This document shows, piece by piece, positions 8,571 through 18,406 of a stretch of 48,965 bases of DNA. The DNA comes from Mycobacterium sp. 852002-51971_SCH5477799-a. Its GTDB lineage: Bacteria; Actinomycetota; Actinomycetes; Mycobacteriales; Mycobacteriaceae. Within the stretch, counting starts at the first letter, position 1. The number at the start of each line of letters is the position of its first letter. The stretch is taken from contig NZ_LZIF01000079.1 in the NCBI RefSeq assembly GCF_001667145.1, positions 1 through 48,965 of the forward strand. The letters are read 5' to 3'. Made by a program: the position numbers and the translations under genes. The notes under the pieces were generated by a model. That model had not been told where the DNA came from. It made no database searches and worked only from the letters and a program-made list of their open reading frames with translations.

Positions 8571-9431
8571 CTAGCCGTCGAGCGCGAGGTCCTTGCGGAA
8601 GCGTTGCATGCCGTCGATCTTGTCGTCCAGGCTGGCGTCGGGCCCGGCGTAGAACATCCACGGCATAGTGATGATGCCCGTGATGCCCGCGTCCTCGACC
8701 CGCTGATAGTCGGCTGTGGTGAACGCGTCGGTCAGCGGCGTCAAGATGGTGAAATCGTCCATGCTCAAACCGTTCTCGGCGCGCAGCTCCTGCAGCCTCC
8801 CAACCGCATCGATGGCCTGCTCGGACTTGATCAAATCGCCGATCCAGCCGTCGTTGCGGGCGGCACGGCGCAGCGCGATGTCGCTGAGCCCGCCGACATA
8901 CACCGGTATCGGCGGCGGCGTGGGCTGCATCTCGAGGCGCGGCGCCTGATAAAACTGACCGTCGAACTCGGTCCAGCCTGGCGCCCACAACGCCCGCATC
9001 AAGTCGATGATCTCATCGGTGCGCTTGCCGCGGGCCTCGAATTGCTCGCCCATCAAAGCGAACTCCTCGCGGCACCACCCCACCCCGATACCCAGTTCTA
9101 CCCGGCCCGACGCCAAAACCGCCGCGGTGCCAATGGCTTTCGCCGCCGAGTACGGGTTGCGCATCGCCGGGATATAGACGGTGTTGACGAACCGCAACCG
9201 CGTGGTGACCTGGGCCAGCGCACCAACGAGAACCCAGGGATCGGGCCAGTCGGTGAAGGGTTGCCACCGCCGTTCACCGTCTTTGGTGTACGGGTACGGC
9301 GTGTCCAGCGTCTCCAGATTGACGACGTGGTCGGGGATACCGATCCCGTCATAGCCCAGCTCGTCGGCCGCCCTGGCGAGCTCGATGATCTCGCGGGTGT
9401 TCAGAAAGGCGCTGCTGATGTAGAACTTCAC
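8571..9431 (-). CDS. LLM-class (luciferase-like) F420/flavin-dependent oxidoreductase
   Basis: 286 residues from GTG 9431. The open frame continues upstream, but a start here gives the typical [20 protein letters not shown] and overlaps the previous stop by four bases (GTGA). Family features are GYDGIGIPDHVVNLE, ASGRVELGIGVGWCREEFAL, RGKRTDEIIDLMRALW and PIPVYVGGLSDIALRRAARN, the (beta/alpha)8 luciferase-like fold. In mycobacteria most such enzymes use coenzyme F420; the substrate cannot be read from the sequence. Overlaps tie it to the thioesterase gene and through it to glnE. Confidence 0.87.
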   Translation of the reverse strand: MKFYISSAFLNTREIIELARAADELGYDGIGIPDHVVNLETLDTPYPYTKDGERRWQPFTDWPDPWVLVGALAQVTTRLRFVNTVYIPAMRNPYSAAKAIGTAAVLASGRVELGIGVGWCREEFALMGEQFEARGKRTDEIIDLMRALWAPGWTEFDGQFYQAPRLEMQPTPPPIPVYVGGLSDIALRRAARNDGWIGDLIKSEQAIDAVGRLQELRAENGLSMDDFTILTPLTDAFTTADYQRVEDAGITGIITMPWMFYAGPDASLDDKIDGMQRFRKDLALDG

Positions 9432-10072
9432 TGCACCTCCTGCGCCCAGGCCGGCTCGATGAAGACACCCTCGGCCTCGACGGTGACGCCCGCGGCATCC
9501 GAAATGGTGCCGCGCGCAAAGACTTTGCGGCCGTCCTTGCCGTCGACCCACGCCTCACAGCGAAGCGGGCCCAGCGGGGTGCCGCGTAGATACTTCACCG
9601 TGATGGTTCCGGTGAAGCGCGCCTTCGACAGCCCCTCGCTGGCCGCCTCGCCGAGCATGTGGTCGAGCACCAGGGCGCTGACGCCGCCGTGCACCAGTTT
9701 GGGCGGGCCCTCGTACGCCGAGCCGAGCGTGAACTCGCTCCAGCAGCGGCCCTCGCCCTCGTGGTGCACGACGATCGGCGGGGCGATGGGGTTGCAGACG
9801 CCGATCGCTGCGTTGCCCAACGGCAGCGGGCGGCCGTTGACGCGATAGCTCACCCCGAGCGGGCGGGTGCGCTGTCGCAACGATGCGGTGACGGCCTCGA
9901 TCGCTTTCCTGGCCTCGGCGACCACCTCGTCGTCCGCCTCGGTCCGGATGGTGGCGTCGACGAGCTCGCGGACCGCATCGGCCAACGGAGCGTACAGCGC
10001 GGTCACGCGATCGGCCTCCGCCGCGCTGAGCACCTCGAATATGGCGTCCAACGCGCCGGCCTCCTGACTCAA
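9428..10072 (-). CDS. PaaI-like hotdog thioesterase
   Basis: A 214-residue protein. The N-terminal 80 residues are helical, followed by a hotdog domain with [36 protein letters not shown] and a final beta strand. The HGG..AxxxD arrangement is the active-site signature of acyl-CoA thioesterases of the PaaI/4HBT type. The proposed start is TTG 10072, which overlaps the glnE stop by four bases; its ribosome binding site is poorly spaced, so GTG 10033 is an alternative. It overlaps both neighbours, so it is likely the second gene of a glnE-led transcript. Confidence 0.85.
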   Translation of the reverse strand: MSQEAGALDAIFEVLSAAEADRVTALYAPLADAVRELVDATIRTEADDEVVAEARKAIEAVTASLRQRTRPLGVSYRVNGRPLPLGNAAIGVCNPIAPPIVVHHEGEGRCWSEFTLGSAYEGPPKLVHGGVSALVLDHMLGEAASEGLSKARFTGTITVKYLRGTPLGPLRCEAWVDGKDGRKVFARGTISDAAGVTVEAEGVFIEPAWAQEVQ

Positions 10073-13053
10073 CTTCCAAACACCTTGCGCACCACCGCTT
10101 TTGCTCGTCGCGTCACCCGTAGATAGTTGTCCAGGAACTCCCCGCCCTCGTCCGTCGGCCAGCCCGCGGCCACGGCGACCGCGTTGAGCTGACGGCCGGG
10201 CCCGGGCAGCTGGTCGGTGGGCTTACCGCGGACCAGAACCAGCGCGTTGCGCGCCCGGGTCGCCGTCAGCCAGGCCTGCCTCAACAGCTCCACCTCATCG
10301 GCGGGAACCAGGTCGGCCGCCGCGATCGCGTCCAGGCACTGCAGCGTCGAAGTGTTGTGCAGCGCCGGAATCTCGTGAGCGTGCCGCAGTTGCAGCAGCT
10401 GCACGGTCCACTCGACGTCGGCCAGCCCCCCACGCCCTAGCTTGGTGTGGGTGTTCGGGTCCGCGCCGCGCGGCAACCGCTCGGAATCGACACGGGCCTT
10501 GATGCGGCGGATCTCCTGTGTGGCCTCGCGGGAAACCCCGTGCGACGGATACCGCGTCTTGTCGGCCATCACCAGGAACCGACGCCCCAGCTCCTCGTCG
10601 CCGGCAACCGAATGCGCCCGCAGCAGCGCCTGGATCTCCCACGGCTGCGCCCACTGCTCGTAGTAGGCGGCGTAGGACGCCAAGGTGCGCACCAGCGGGC
10701 CCTGACGACCCTCGGGCCGCAGGTTGGCGTCCACCTCCAGCGGCGGGTCGACGCTGGGCGTCCCCAGCAGCGCCCGCACCTGCTCGGCGACACCCGTCGC
10801 CCAGCGCACCGCCGCGGAATCCTCGACACCGGACGCCGGTTCGCAAACGAACATGACGTCGGCGTCGGATCCGTAACCCAACTCGGCGCCGCCCAGCCGG
10901 CCCATGCCGATGACCGCGATCGCGGCCGGCGCCTTTTTGTTCACGGGCAGGTTCGCCCGGATCATCGCCTCCAGCGCCGCCTGCAGCACCGCCACCCACA
11001 CCGAGGTCAGCGCCCCGCACACGTCGGTGACCTCGAGCATGCCGAGCAGGTCGGCGGACGCGATGCGGGCCAACTCGCGCCGCCGCAGCGTGCGCGCCCC
11101 GGCGATCGCCCGCACCGGGTCGGAGTAGCGGCCGGCCGATGCGATCAGCGCGCGGGCGACCGCGGCGGGCTCGGTCTCGAGCAGCCTCGGGCCGGACGGG
11201 CCGTCGCTGTAATCCTGAATGACCCGCGGCGCGCGCATCAGCAGGTCCGGCACGTACGCCGAGGTCCCCAGGACGTGCATGAGCCGGCGGGCCACCGCGG
11301 GCTTGTCGCGCAAGGTGGCCAGATACCAGGTCTCTGCGGACAGCGCCTCGGACAGCCGCCGGTAGGCCAGCAGGCCGCCGTCCGGATCGGGCGAGTACGA
11401 CATCCAGTTCAGCAGCCGGGGCAGCAGCACCGACTGCACCCGGCCACGCCGTCCGCTCTGGTTGACCAGGGCCGACATGTGGTTCAGCGCGGTCTGCGGG
11501 CCCTCGTAGCCCAGCGCCGCCAGCTGACGCTCGGCGGCTTCGGAGGTCATGCCGCGCGCGATGTCCAGCCCGGCCGGGCCGATCGATTCCAGCAGCGGCT
11601 GATAGAAGAGTTTGGCGTGCAGCTGGGACACCCGCAGGTTCTGGTGTCGCAACTCCTCGCGCAACACCCCGGCCGCATCATTGCGACCGTCCGGCCGGAT
11701 GTGGGCGGCCCGCGCCAGCCAGCGCACCGCCTCCTCATCGTCGGCCTCGGGCAGCAGGTGGGTGCGCTTGAGCCGCTGCAGCTGCAACCGATGCTCGAGG
11801 AGCCGGAGGAACTCGTAGGAGGCGGTGAGGTTGGCCGCGTCCTCGCGTCCGATGTAGCCGCCCTGGCCCAGCGCGGCCAGCGCGTCCACCGTCGACGCCA
11901 CGTGCAGCGAGTCATCGTCGCGGCCGTGCACCAGCTGCAGGAGCTGCACGGCGAATTCCACGTCGCGCAATCCGCCGCTGCCGAGCTTGATTTCGCGACC
12001 GCGGACCTCGGCGGGCACCAGTTGTTCAACTCGGCGGCGCATGGCCTGCACCTCGACCACGAAGTCCTCACGCTCGCAGGCGACCCAAACCATCGGCATC
12101 AGCGCGTCGAGGTAGCGCTGCCCGAGCTCCGGGTCGCCCACCGCCGCCCGGGCTTTCAGCAGCGCCTGGAACTCCCAGGTCTTCGCCCAGCGCTGGTAGT
12201 AGGCGACGTGCGACTCGACCGTGCGGATCAGTTCACCGCTGCGGCCCTCCGGCCGCAGGCCGGCATCGACCTGGAAGAACGCCTCGGAGGCCAGCCGCAT
12301 CATCTCGCTGGCCACCCGCGCGGTGACCGTGTCGGCCTGCTCGCCGACGAAGATGACGTCGACGTCGCTGACGTAGTTCAGTTCGCGGGCACCGCATTTG
12401 CCCATTGCGATGACCGCCAGCCGCGGCGGCGTCCGGTCGCCGCACACGCTGTTCTGGGCCACCCGCAGCGCGGCGGCCAGCGCGGCATCGGCCAGATCCG
12501 ACAGGTGGGCCGCCACCACGGTGAACGGGACCACCGGTTCGTCCTCGACCGTCGCGGCCAAATCCAGCGCGGCCAGTATCAGCAATTGGTCGCGGTACAG
12601 GGTGCGCAACCGCACCATCGCCGAACCCGGCGCGGCCAGCGATTCGTCGACGCACTCGGTGAACATGTCGCACAGCTCGTCACGGGTGGGCAGTTTGACG
12701 TTGCCGCGCAACAGTTTCCAGGACCCCGCCTGGGCGATCAGGTGGTCACCGAGGGCCAGCGACGAGCCGAGCACGGCGAACAGCCGACCGCGCAGCGGGC
12801 GTTCGGCGAGCAGGGCGGCATTGAGCTGATCCCATCCGGCATCGGGGTTCTCCGACAACCGAACCAGGGCGAGCAGCGCAGCGTCGGGATCGGCCGCGCG
12901 CGACAGCGACCAGAGCAGGTCGACGTGTGCCTGGTCGTCGTGCTCGTACCAGCCCAGCTGTGCCATGCGTTCGGCCGCTTGCGGATCGACCAACCCGAGC
13001 CGGCCGACGCTGGGCAGCCTGGGGCGCTGCGTCGCGGGTTTGGTCACGACCAC
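10069..13053 (-). CDS. glnE: Glutamine synthetase adenylyltransferase / adenylyl-removing enzyme
   Basis: 994 residues, the same length as the M. tuberculosis enzyme, starting at GTG 13053. GlnE adds and removes AMP on GlnA1 Tyr406 according to nitrogen state. Both nucleotidyltransferase modules are complete: the N-terminal one with [20 protein letters not shown] and [17 protein letters not shown], and the C-terminal one with [20 protein letters not shown] and [17 protein letters not shown]. glnE is essential in M. tuberculosis. It is transcribed away from glnA2, with about 50 bp between them. Confidence 0.98.
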   Translation of the reverse strand: MVVTKPATQRPRLPSVGRLGLVDPQAAERMAQLGWYEHDDQAHVDLLWSLSRAADPDAALLALVRLSENPDAGWDQLNAALLAERPLRGRLFAVLGSSLALGDHLIAQAGSWKLLRGNVKLPTRDELCDMFTECVDESLAAPGSAMVRLRTLYRDQLLILAALDLAATVEDEPVVPFTVVAAHLSDLADAALAAALRVAQNSVCGDRTPPRLAVIAMGKCGARELNYVSDVDVIFVGEQADTVTARVASEMMRLASEAFFQVDAGLRPEGRSGELIRTVESHVAYYQRWAKTWEFQALLKARAAVGDPELGQRYLDALMPMVWVACEREDFVVEVQAMRRRVEQLVPAEVRGREIKLGSGGLRDVEFAVQLLQLVHGRDDDSLHVASTVDALAALGQGGYIGREDAANLTASYEFLRLLEHRLQLQRLKRTHLLPEADDEEAVRWLARAAHIRPDGRNDAAGVLREELRHQNLRVSQLHAKLFYQPLLESIGPAGLDIARGMTSEAAERQLAALGYEGPQTALNHMSALVNQSGRRGRVQSVLLPRLLNWMSYSPDPDGGLLAYRRLSEALSAETWYLATLRDKPAVARRLMHVLGTSAYVPDLLMRAPRVIQDYSDGPSGPRLLETEPAAVARALIASAGRYSDPVRAIAGARTLRRRELARIASADLLGMLEVTDVCGALTSVWVAVLQAALEAMIRANLPVNKKAPAAIAVIGMGRLGGAELGYGSDADVMFVCEPASGVEDSAAVRWATGVAEQVRALLGTPSVDPPLEVDANLRPEGRQGPLVRTLASYAAYYEQWAQPWEIQALLRAHSVAGDEELGRRFLVMADKTRYPSHGVSREATQEIRRIKARVDSERLPRGADPNTHTKLGRGGLADVEWTVQLLQLRHAHEIPALHNTSTLQCLDAIAAADLVPADEVELLRQAWLTATRARNALVLVRGKPTDQLPGPGRQLNAVAVAAGWPTDEGGEFLDNYLRVTRRAKAVVRKVFGS

Positions 13054-13103
13054 GACCGTAGCGCAACCAGCCGATCTTCAGCCTGATCGCCGCCCGATAC
13101 CGG

Positions 13104-14444
13104 CTACAGCGACAGGTAGGTGCTCAGCTCGTACGGGGTGACGTGGCTGCGGTAGTTGGCCCACTCCGTGCGCTTATTGCGCAGGAAGAAGTCAAACACG
13201 TGCTCCCCCAAGGTTTCCGCGACCAGCTCGGAGGACTCCATGGCACGAAGCGCGCTGTCCAGGCTCGTCGGCAGCTCGCGATATCCCATCGCGGTCCGTT
13301 CCTCGGCGGTCAAGTCCCACACGTTGTCCTCGGCCTGCGGGCCCAGCACGTAGCCTTTCTCCACCCCGCGCAGTCCGGCGGCCAGCAGCACGGCGAAGGC
13401 CAGGTACGGATTGCACGCGGAGTCGGGGCTGCGGACCTCGACGCGCCGCGACGACGTCTTGTGGGGCGTATACATGGGCACCCGCACCAGCGCGGACCGG
13501 TTGGCCGCACCCCACGACGCCGCGGTGGGCGCCTCGCCACCCCCCACCAATCGCTTATAGGAGTTGACCCATTGGTTGGTGACCGCGCTGATCTCCGAGG
13601 CGTGCTCGAGGATCCCGGCGATGAAGGACTTGCCCACATCGGAGAGTTGCAGCGGATCGTCGGGGCTGTGGAACGCGTTGACGTCACCCTCGAACAGGCT
13701 CATGTGGGTGTGCATCGCCGAGCCGGGATGCTGCCCGAACGGCTTGGGCATGAAGGACGCGCGGGCACCGTTCTCGATCGCGACCTCCTTGATGACGTAG
13801 CGAAACGTCATCACGTTGTCGGCCATCGACAGCGCGTCGGCGAACCGCAGGTCGATCTCCTGCTGGCCGGGCGCGCCCTCGTGGTGGCTGAATTCCACTG
13901 AGATGCCCATGAATTCCAGGGCTTCGATCGCGTGGCGGCGAAAGTTCGAGGCGGAGTCGTGGACGGCCTGATCGAAGTAGCCGGCGTTGTCGACAGGAAC
14001 CGGCGGCGTCCCGTCGTCGGGGCCCGGCTTGAGCAGGAAGAATTCGATCTCCGGATGGACGTAGCAGGAGAAGCCCAGGTCGTTGGCCTTCTGCAACTGG
14101 CGGCGCAGGACGTGCCGCGGATCGGCCCAAGACGGCGATCCGTCCGGCATGGTGATGTCGCAGAACATTCGCGCCGAGTGGTGGTGGCCGCTGGGCGAGG
14201 CCCACGGCAGCACCTGGAAGGTGGAGGGGTCGGGGTTGGCCACGGTGTCGGATTCCGAGACCCGCGAAAAGCCCTCGATCGAGGATCCGTCGAAACCGAT
14301 GCCCTCCTCGAAGGCGCCTTCGAGCTCGGCCGGGGCGATGGCGACCGACTTGAGGAAACCGAGCACATCGGTGAACCACAGCCGAACGAAGCGAATGTCT
14401 CGTTCTTCGAGGGTGCGGAGGACGAATTCCTTCTGTCGATCCAT
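13104..14444 (-). CDS. glnA2: Glutamine synthetase-like protein GlnA2
   Basis: 446 residues when started at ATG 14444 (MDRQKEFVLRTLEERDIRFV), which matches the family; an in-frame GTG/ATG extension to 14462 is less likely. Glutamine synthetase segments include GFDGSSIEGFSRVSESDTV, VEFSHHEGAPGQQEIDLRF, GSAMHTHMSLFEGDVNAF and NRSALVRVPMY. It lacks the [13 protein letters not shown] adenylylation loop found in GlnA1, in line with a regulation different from GlnE control. Related actinobacterial GlnA2 proteins have been linked to polyamine glutamylation, so the exact reaction is uncertain. Alternative hairpins lie in its leader (14520-14560). Confidence 0.93.
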   Translation of the reverse strand: MDRQKEFVLRTLEERDIRFVRLWFTDVLGFLKSVAIAPAELEGAFEEGIGFDGSSIEGFSRVSESDTVANPDPSTFQVLPWASPSGHHHSARMFCDITMPDGSPSWADPRHVLRRQLQKANDLGFSCYVHPEIEFFLLKPGPDDGTPPVPVDNAGYFDQAVHDSASNFRRHAIEALEFMGISVEFSHHEGAPGQQEIDLRFADALSMADNVMTFRYVIKEVAIENGARASFMPKPFGQHPGSAMHTHMSLFEGDVNAFHSPDDPLQLSDVGKSFIAGILEHASEISAVTNQWVNSYKRLVGGGEAPTAASWGAANRSALVRVPMYTPHKTSSRRVEVRSPDSACNPYLAFAVLLAAGLRGVEKGYVLGPQAEDNVWDLTAEERTAMGYRELPTSLDSALRAMESSELVAETLGEHVFDFFLRNKRTEWANYRSHVTPYELSTYLSL

Positions 14445-14519
14445 ATCCCGAACAGTATGCAACTGCTGTTAATTCTGTGTTACCGGATCAGTACCGCTGT
14501 GCTGTGACCTGGCCTCCAG

Positions 14520-14560
14520 GCCCCTTTTGAGCAAGGGGCTTTTACGGCTTCGCAAAAGCC
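14520..14560. promoter_or_regulatory. Mutually exclusive hairpins ahead of glnA2
   Basis: GCCCCTT (14520-14526) pairs with AAGGGGC (14533-14539), while GGCTTTT (14537-14543) pairs with AAAAGCC (14554-14560). The two stems share bases 14537-14539 and cannot form together. The element lies right after the stop of the small secreted gene and about 75 bp before glnA2. Read on the plus strand, the first stem is followed by TTTT and looks like an intrinsic terminator. On the minus strand it could be a terminator or attenuator. Function is inferred only. Confidence 0.5.
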
Positions 14561-14561
14561 A

Positions 14562-14864
14562 CTACGGGTGCTCCTCAATCACGCACTGAACAATCCCGTT
14601 GGCCAGCTGAGGGTTGAATCCCTTGTGGGAAACCTTTTGGGCTTCGGCCGCCGGCGTCACACCAGAGTTGAGGTCTTGTTCGATTTCGCCGATGAGCTGC
14701 AAGTTCTGTGGGTCGGCTTCCGCGACCGGTTCCGTAATCTTGCCCACGCAGCGACGGTAACCACTGAAATCAGCGTGAGCAGACGCGCCCATCAGCACAG
14801 CCGGGGCGATCAACAAGACGGCGACGGCTAGCCCGGCCGTGACAGCGAGATAGATGAAACGCAT
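14562..14864 (-). CDS. Small secreted protein of unknown function
   Basis: 100 residues from ATG 14864. A signal peptide is clear: MRFIYLAVTAGLAVAVLLIA with a likely cleavage after ASAHA (about residue 31). The mature part of about 70 residues has two cysteines (YRRCVGK and VQCVIEEHP) that could form one disulfide, and a helical middle (LIGEIEQDLNSGVTPAAEAQ). It resembles the many small mycobacterial exported proteins of the DUF732 style in layout, but I could not match it to that family with confidence. Confidence 0.75.
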   Translation of the reverse strand: MRFIYLAVTAGLAVAVLLIAPAVLMGASAHADFSGYRRCVGKITEPVAEADPQNLQLIGEIEQDLNSGVTPAAEAQKVSHKGFNPQLANGIVQCVIEEHP

Positions 14865-14939
14865 GGTCAGAGAAATACCCAGCCTTAACCCCGGATAATC
14901 AGCAAACGATTCGATGGCGACCGTATTGTCCGTCGCTGG

Positions 14940-16505
14940 TCAGGGTTGGCAATTGTAAGAGGCCGGCGGCGGCGTGCCTGCGACGAAGTACCGGACGACG
15001 GCAGCGTCCACGCATTGGTGGCCGTTGAACACCGCGGTGTGCTGCGTGCCGTCGTAGGTGATCAGCGGCCCGCCGAGTTGGTGGGCCAGGTTCACCCCGG
15101 CCTGATACGGCGTGGCCGGATCGTGGGTGGTGGAGACGACGACGACTTTGCCGGCCGCCGTCGGCTGCGCGGCGTGCGGCGCCGACGTCGGCGGCACCGG
15201 CCAGAGCGCGCACACATCGCGGGGAGCATTCCCGGTGAACTGCCCGTAGCTGAGGAACGGCGCGGCCTGGCGGATGCGCTGATCGGCACTCACCCAGCTG
15301 GCCTGGTCGGTCGGATTCGGCGCGTCGACGCAGCGGATCGCGTTGAACGCGTCCTGATCGTTGGAGTAGTGCCCAGCCTTGTCGCGCCCGTCGTAGTCGT
15401 CGGCGAGCAGCAGCAGGTCGCCCGCGTCGGTGCCGCGGGCCAGGCCGAGCAGGCCGCTGGTCAGGTATTTCCAGTGCGCCGGCGTGTAAAGGGCGTTGAT
15501 GGTGCCGGTGGTCGCGTCGGCGTAGCTCAAGCCGCGCGGGTCTGCGGTGCGACCCGGCTTGGTCACCAGCGGGTCGACCAGCGCGTGGTATCGGTTGACG
15601 AATTGGGTCGGGTCGGTGCCCAGCGGGCAGCCCGCCGAGCGGGCGCAGTCGGTGGCGTAGTCGGTGAAAGCGGTTTGGAACCCCGCCATTTGATTGACGT
15701 TCTCGTCGATCGGCCCGACGGTCGGGTCGATGGCACCGTCGAGCACCATCGCGCGCACGTGGTTGCTGAACTTCTCCAGGTAGGCGGTGCCCAGCTCCGT
15801 GCCGTAGCTGTAGCCCAGGTAGTTGATCTGGTCGTCGCCCAGCGCTTGACGGACTGCATCCATGTCGCGCGCGACCGAGGCGGTGCCGGCGTTGGCCAGA
15901 AACGCCGTGCCCATCCGGTTGACGCATTGCTGGGCCAGCTGCCGGTAGAGCTGCTCGATATGCGCCACCCCGCCCGGGCTGTAGTCAACCATCGGCTCAC
16001 GCCGGTACGCGTCGAACTCGGCGTCCGTGCGGCAGCGCAGCGCGGGCGTCGAGTGACCGACTCCCCTGGGGTCGAAGCCGACCAGATCGAAATTGCGCCT
16101 GATGGCAGAGTCTTCGAGTTCCGGGGCCATCGCGGACACCATGTCGACCGCCGAGCCGCCGGGGCCGCCGGGATTGACCAGAAGGGATCCGATCCGTTGT
16201 CCCGTCGCGGGTATCCGGATCACCGCCAGCTTGGCCTGCGTGCCGGCGGGGTTGTTGTAGTCGATCGGCACCGACACGGTGGTGCACTGCGCGGTGGGAA
16301 TATCGCTTGTGTCACTGACGAATTGGCGGCAGCTGCCCCAGCCCTGCGGCACTGCGGCCGACGGCGGATTGGGGCCCGGCGTTTGTCCGGCACCCGGTTC
16401 CGGCGTGGCGCCCGCCGGGTGCGGCGCGAGGGCGCAGGGACCACCGACGATGAGCAACGAGAACAGCGCCGAGCTCAAGGATCTCAGGCGCGACATGGCT
16501 GTCAT
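14940..16505 (-). CDS. Exported alpha/beta-hydrolase peptidase (Rv2223c-like)
   Basis: 521 residues with a signal peptide (LSSALFSLLIVGGPCALAPH; cleavage near PAGA). The mature enzyme is of the TAP/SlpD-like family. The oxyanion segment is [26 protein letters not shown] follows, and the nucleophile elbow is GYSYGT with Ser233. C-terminal [15 protein letters not shown] and YDGTQHTAVF supply Asp and His of the triad. It is a paralogue of the next gene, Hip1/CaeA, in tandem. Unlike Hip1 it has no lipobox in good position, so it is probably secreted rather than lipid-anchored. The substrate is unknown. Confidence 0.92.
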   Translation of the reverse strand: MTAMSRLRSLSSALFSLLIVGGPCALAPHPAGATPEPGAGQTPGPNPPSAAVPQGWGSCRQFVSDTSDIPTAQCTTVSVPIDYNNPAGTQAKLAVIRIPATGQRIGSLLVNPGGPGGSAVDMVSAMAPELEDSAIRRNFDLVGFDPRGVGHSTPALRCRTDAEFDAYRREPMVDYSPGGVAHIEQLYRQLAQQCVNRMGTAFLANAGTASVARDMDAVRQALGDDQINYLGYSYGTELGTAYLEKFSNHVRAMVLDGAIDPTVGPIDENVNQMAGFQTAFTDYATDCARSAGCPLGTDPTQFVNRYHALVDPLVTKPGRTADPRGLSYADATTGTINALYTPAHWKYLTSGLLGLARGTDAGDLLLLADDYDGRDKAGHYSNDQDAFNAIRCVDAPNPTDQASWVSADQRIRQAAPFLSYGQFTGNAPRDVCALWPVPPTSAPHAAQPTAAGKVVVVSTTHDPATPYQAGVNLAHQLGGPLITYDGTQHTAVFNGHQCVDAAVVRYFVAGTPPPASYNCQP

Positions 16506-16570
16506 CGTCGCAGCCCTGGGTTCCCGTCACAGCGCGAAACGGTTACGCCTTGGTCTCGGCTGTCGTCGTC

Positions 16571-16630
16571 GCCGAGCGTGCACTCACGTCGAAGAATCGT
16601 CGAAAATCTCGCCGGGAGTGCACGTTCGGC
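16571..16630. terminator. Long inverted repeat between the two peptidase genes
   Basis: GCCGAGCGTGCACTC (16571-16585) pairs with GAGTGCACGTTCGGC (16616-16630) over 15 bp with a single G-T pair and a 30-base loop. It starts 13 bp after the stop of the Hip1 gene (minus strand), so it is well placed as a terminator. The core GTGCACTC with flanking CG-rich bases resembles palindromic intergenic elements that recur in mycobacterial genomes; this recurrence is from memory and is not shown within the window. Confidence 0.6.
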
Positions 16631-16642
16631 GTCAGCGGCGCG

Positions 16643-18199
16643 TCAGCACTTGGCGCCGTCGGGCGGAATGGAGCCGCCGACCAGGTACGCCGTCACGTAG
16701 TTGTCGATGCAGCCGTCGCCCTGGAAGACGACGGTGTGTTGGGTGCCGTCGTAGGTGAGCAGCGAGCTGCGCAGCTCGTTGGCCAGATCGACCCCGGCCT
16801 TGTACGGGGTGGCCGGATCGTGGGTCGTGGACACGACCACCGTGGGGGCCAGGCCGGGCGCGGAGATGGTGTGCGGCTTGCTGGTCGGCGGCACCGGCCA
16901 GAACGCGCAGGTGCCTAGGGGCGCGTTGCCGGTGAACTGCCCGTAGCTCATGAACGGTGCGACCTCGCGGGAGCGGCGGTCTTCGTCAATCACCTTGGCG
17001 CGGTCGGTAATCGGCGGCTGGTCCACGCAGTTGACCGCCACCCGCGCGTCGGTGGCGTTGCTGTAGTGGCCGTGCGAGTCGCGGCGCATGTACATGTCGG
17101 CCAGGGCGAGCAGGGTGTCGCCGTGGTGGTCGACGAGTTCGGAAAGACCGTCGGTCAGGTGATGCCACAGGTTCGGCGAGTACAGGGCCATGATGGTGCC
17201 GATGATCGCGTCGCTGTAGCCCAGACCGCGCGGGTCGTTCGTCGGAATGGGCCGGCCGACCATCGGGTTGTTCGGGTCGACCATCGGGTCGACCAGGCTG
17301 TGGTAGACGTCCACGGCTTTGGCCGGGTCGGTGCCCAGCGGGCAGGTCGGCTGCTTCGCGCAGTCGGCGGCGTAGTTGTTGAATGCGTCTTGGAATCCCT
17401 TGGCCTGACGAAGGTCGGCTTCTATCTGATCGGCGTTGGGGTCGACCGCACCGTCCAGGATCATGGCCCGCACGTTGTGCGGGAACGCCTCGGCGTAGGC
17501 CGACCCGATCCGGGTGCCATAGGAGTAGCCGAGGTAGGTGAGCTTCTCGTCACCGAGCGCGGCGCGGATGGCGTCGAGGTCCCGGGCGACGTTGACGGTG
17601 CCGACATTGGCCAGGAAGCCCTTGCCCATCTTGTCGATGCAGCGGCTCACGAACTGCTTGGTCTCGTCCTCCATGTGGGCGACGCCGGCCGGGCTGTAGT
17701 CGACGTTGGGCTCCGTGCGCAGCCGATCGTTGTCGGCGTCGGAGTTGCACCACACCGCCGGGCGCGACGACCCCACCCCGCGGGGGTCGAAGCCGACGAG
17801 GTCGAATCGTTCGCGGACCTTCTTCGGCAACGACTGCACGACGCCCAGCGCCGCCTCGATGCCGGACTCGCCCGGCCCGCCCGGGTTGATCACCAGCGAG
17901 CCGATCTTGTCTCCGGTCGCGGGAAAACGAATCATGGCCAGCGTCGCCACGTCGCCGTCGAGGTGGTCGTAGTCGACCGGCACGGCAAGTTTGCCGCACA
18001 GTGCGCCGGCCGGGAGTTTGACCTTGGGGTTCGCGGTGCGGCACGGCGTCCACTCCACCGCCTGGCCCAGCTTCGGCCCGGACATCACGGCACGTCCCAC
18101 CACGACGCGGACGCAGCCCGCCAGAAGCAGCGCGACGGCAGCCATCGACGTCCAGATCAGCAGCGTGCGCGCGATATCGCCGCGGCGAGACAGGCCCAT
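16643..18199 (-). CDS. caeA: Cell-envelope serine protease/carboxylesterase Hip1
   Basis: 518 residues. The N-terminus carries a lipoprotein signal with lipobox LLAGC (Cys29), so the protein is membrane- or wall-anchored. Catalytic layout: [27 protein letters not shown], nucleophile GYSYGT with Ser226, and the C-terminal [15 protein letters not shown] and [14 protein letters not shown] for Asp and His. In M. tuberculosis, Hip1 (CaeA, Rv2224c) cleaves GroEL2, affects cell-wall integrity and dampens macrophage responses. All catalytic elements are intact here. Identification is firm on motif, length and neighbourhood. Confidence 0.94.
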   Translation of the reverse strand: MGLSRRGDIARTLLIWTSMAAVALLLAGCVRVVVGRAVMSGPKLGQAVEWTPCRTANPKVKLPAGALCGKLAVPVDYDHLDGDVATLAMIRFPATGDKIGSLVINPGGPGESGIEAALGVVQSLPKKVRERFDLVGFDPRGVGSSRPAVWCNSDADNDRLRTEPNVDYSPAGVAHMEDETKQFVSRCIDKMGKGFLANVGTVNVARDLDAIRAALGDEKLTYLGYSYGTRIGSAYAEAFPHNVRAMILDGAVDPNADQIEADLRQAKGFQDAFNNYAADCAKQPTCPLGTDPAKAVDVYHSLVDPMVDPNNPMVGRPIPTNDPRGLGYSDAIIGTIMALYSPNLWHHLTDGLSELVDHHGDTLLALADMYMRRDSHGHYSNATDARVAVNCVDQPPITDRAKVIDEDRRSREVAPFMSYGQFTGNAPLGTCAFWPVPPTSKPHTISAPGLAPTVVVSTTHDPATPYKAGVDLANELRSSLLTYDGTQHTVVFQGDGCIDNYVTAYLVGGSIPPDGAKC

Positions 18200-18406
18200 G
18201 CCAACCTATGCTGCCAGAGGAAACCTGAGATCATGATTAGCGGCACCGCCGCCCACTCCAGTCAGCCGCCGCATGCGCGGCATGGTATGTCTCACATCGC
18301 CGTGGCGGTGCGACTGCGCAAAAGAAATGGCAGAATCAAAAGGTCAAACGAACCCGGGGACCCGCAGCGGCCACGAGGATCGAACCGACCACCACTAGGG
18401 ACAATG

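Noticed and set aside
10447..13086. 879-codon plus-strand frame opposite glnE
   Set aside because: It mirrors the GlnE coding frame, with composition dominated by Gln/Arg/His/Gly and no domain.
14520..14543. Plus-strand intrinsic terminator with TTTT
   Set aside because: No plus-strand gene ends nearby, so I treat it as part of the minus-strand leader hairpins instead.
14946..16700. 584-codon plus-strand frame opposite the Rv2223c-like peptidase
   Set aside because: Antisense shadow of a gene with a signal peptide and a full catalytic triad.
17066..18406. Long N-terminal extension of the panB frame
   Set aside because: The region is antisense to hip1; a ribosome binding site and family length put the real start at 18407.
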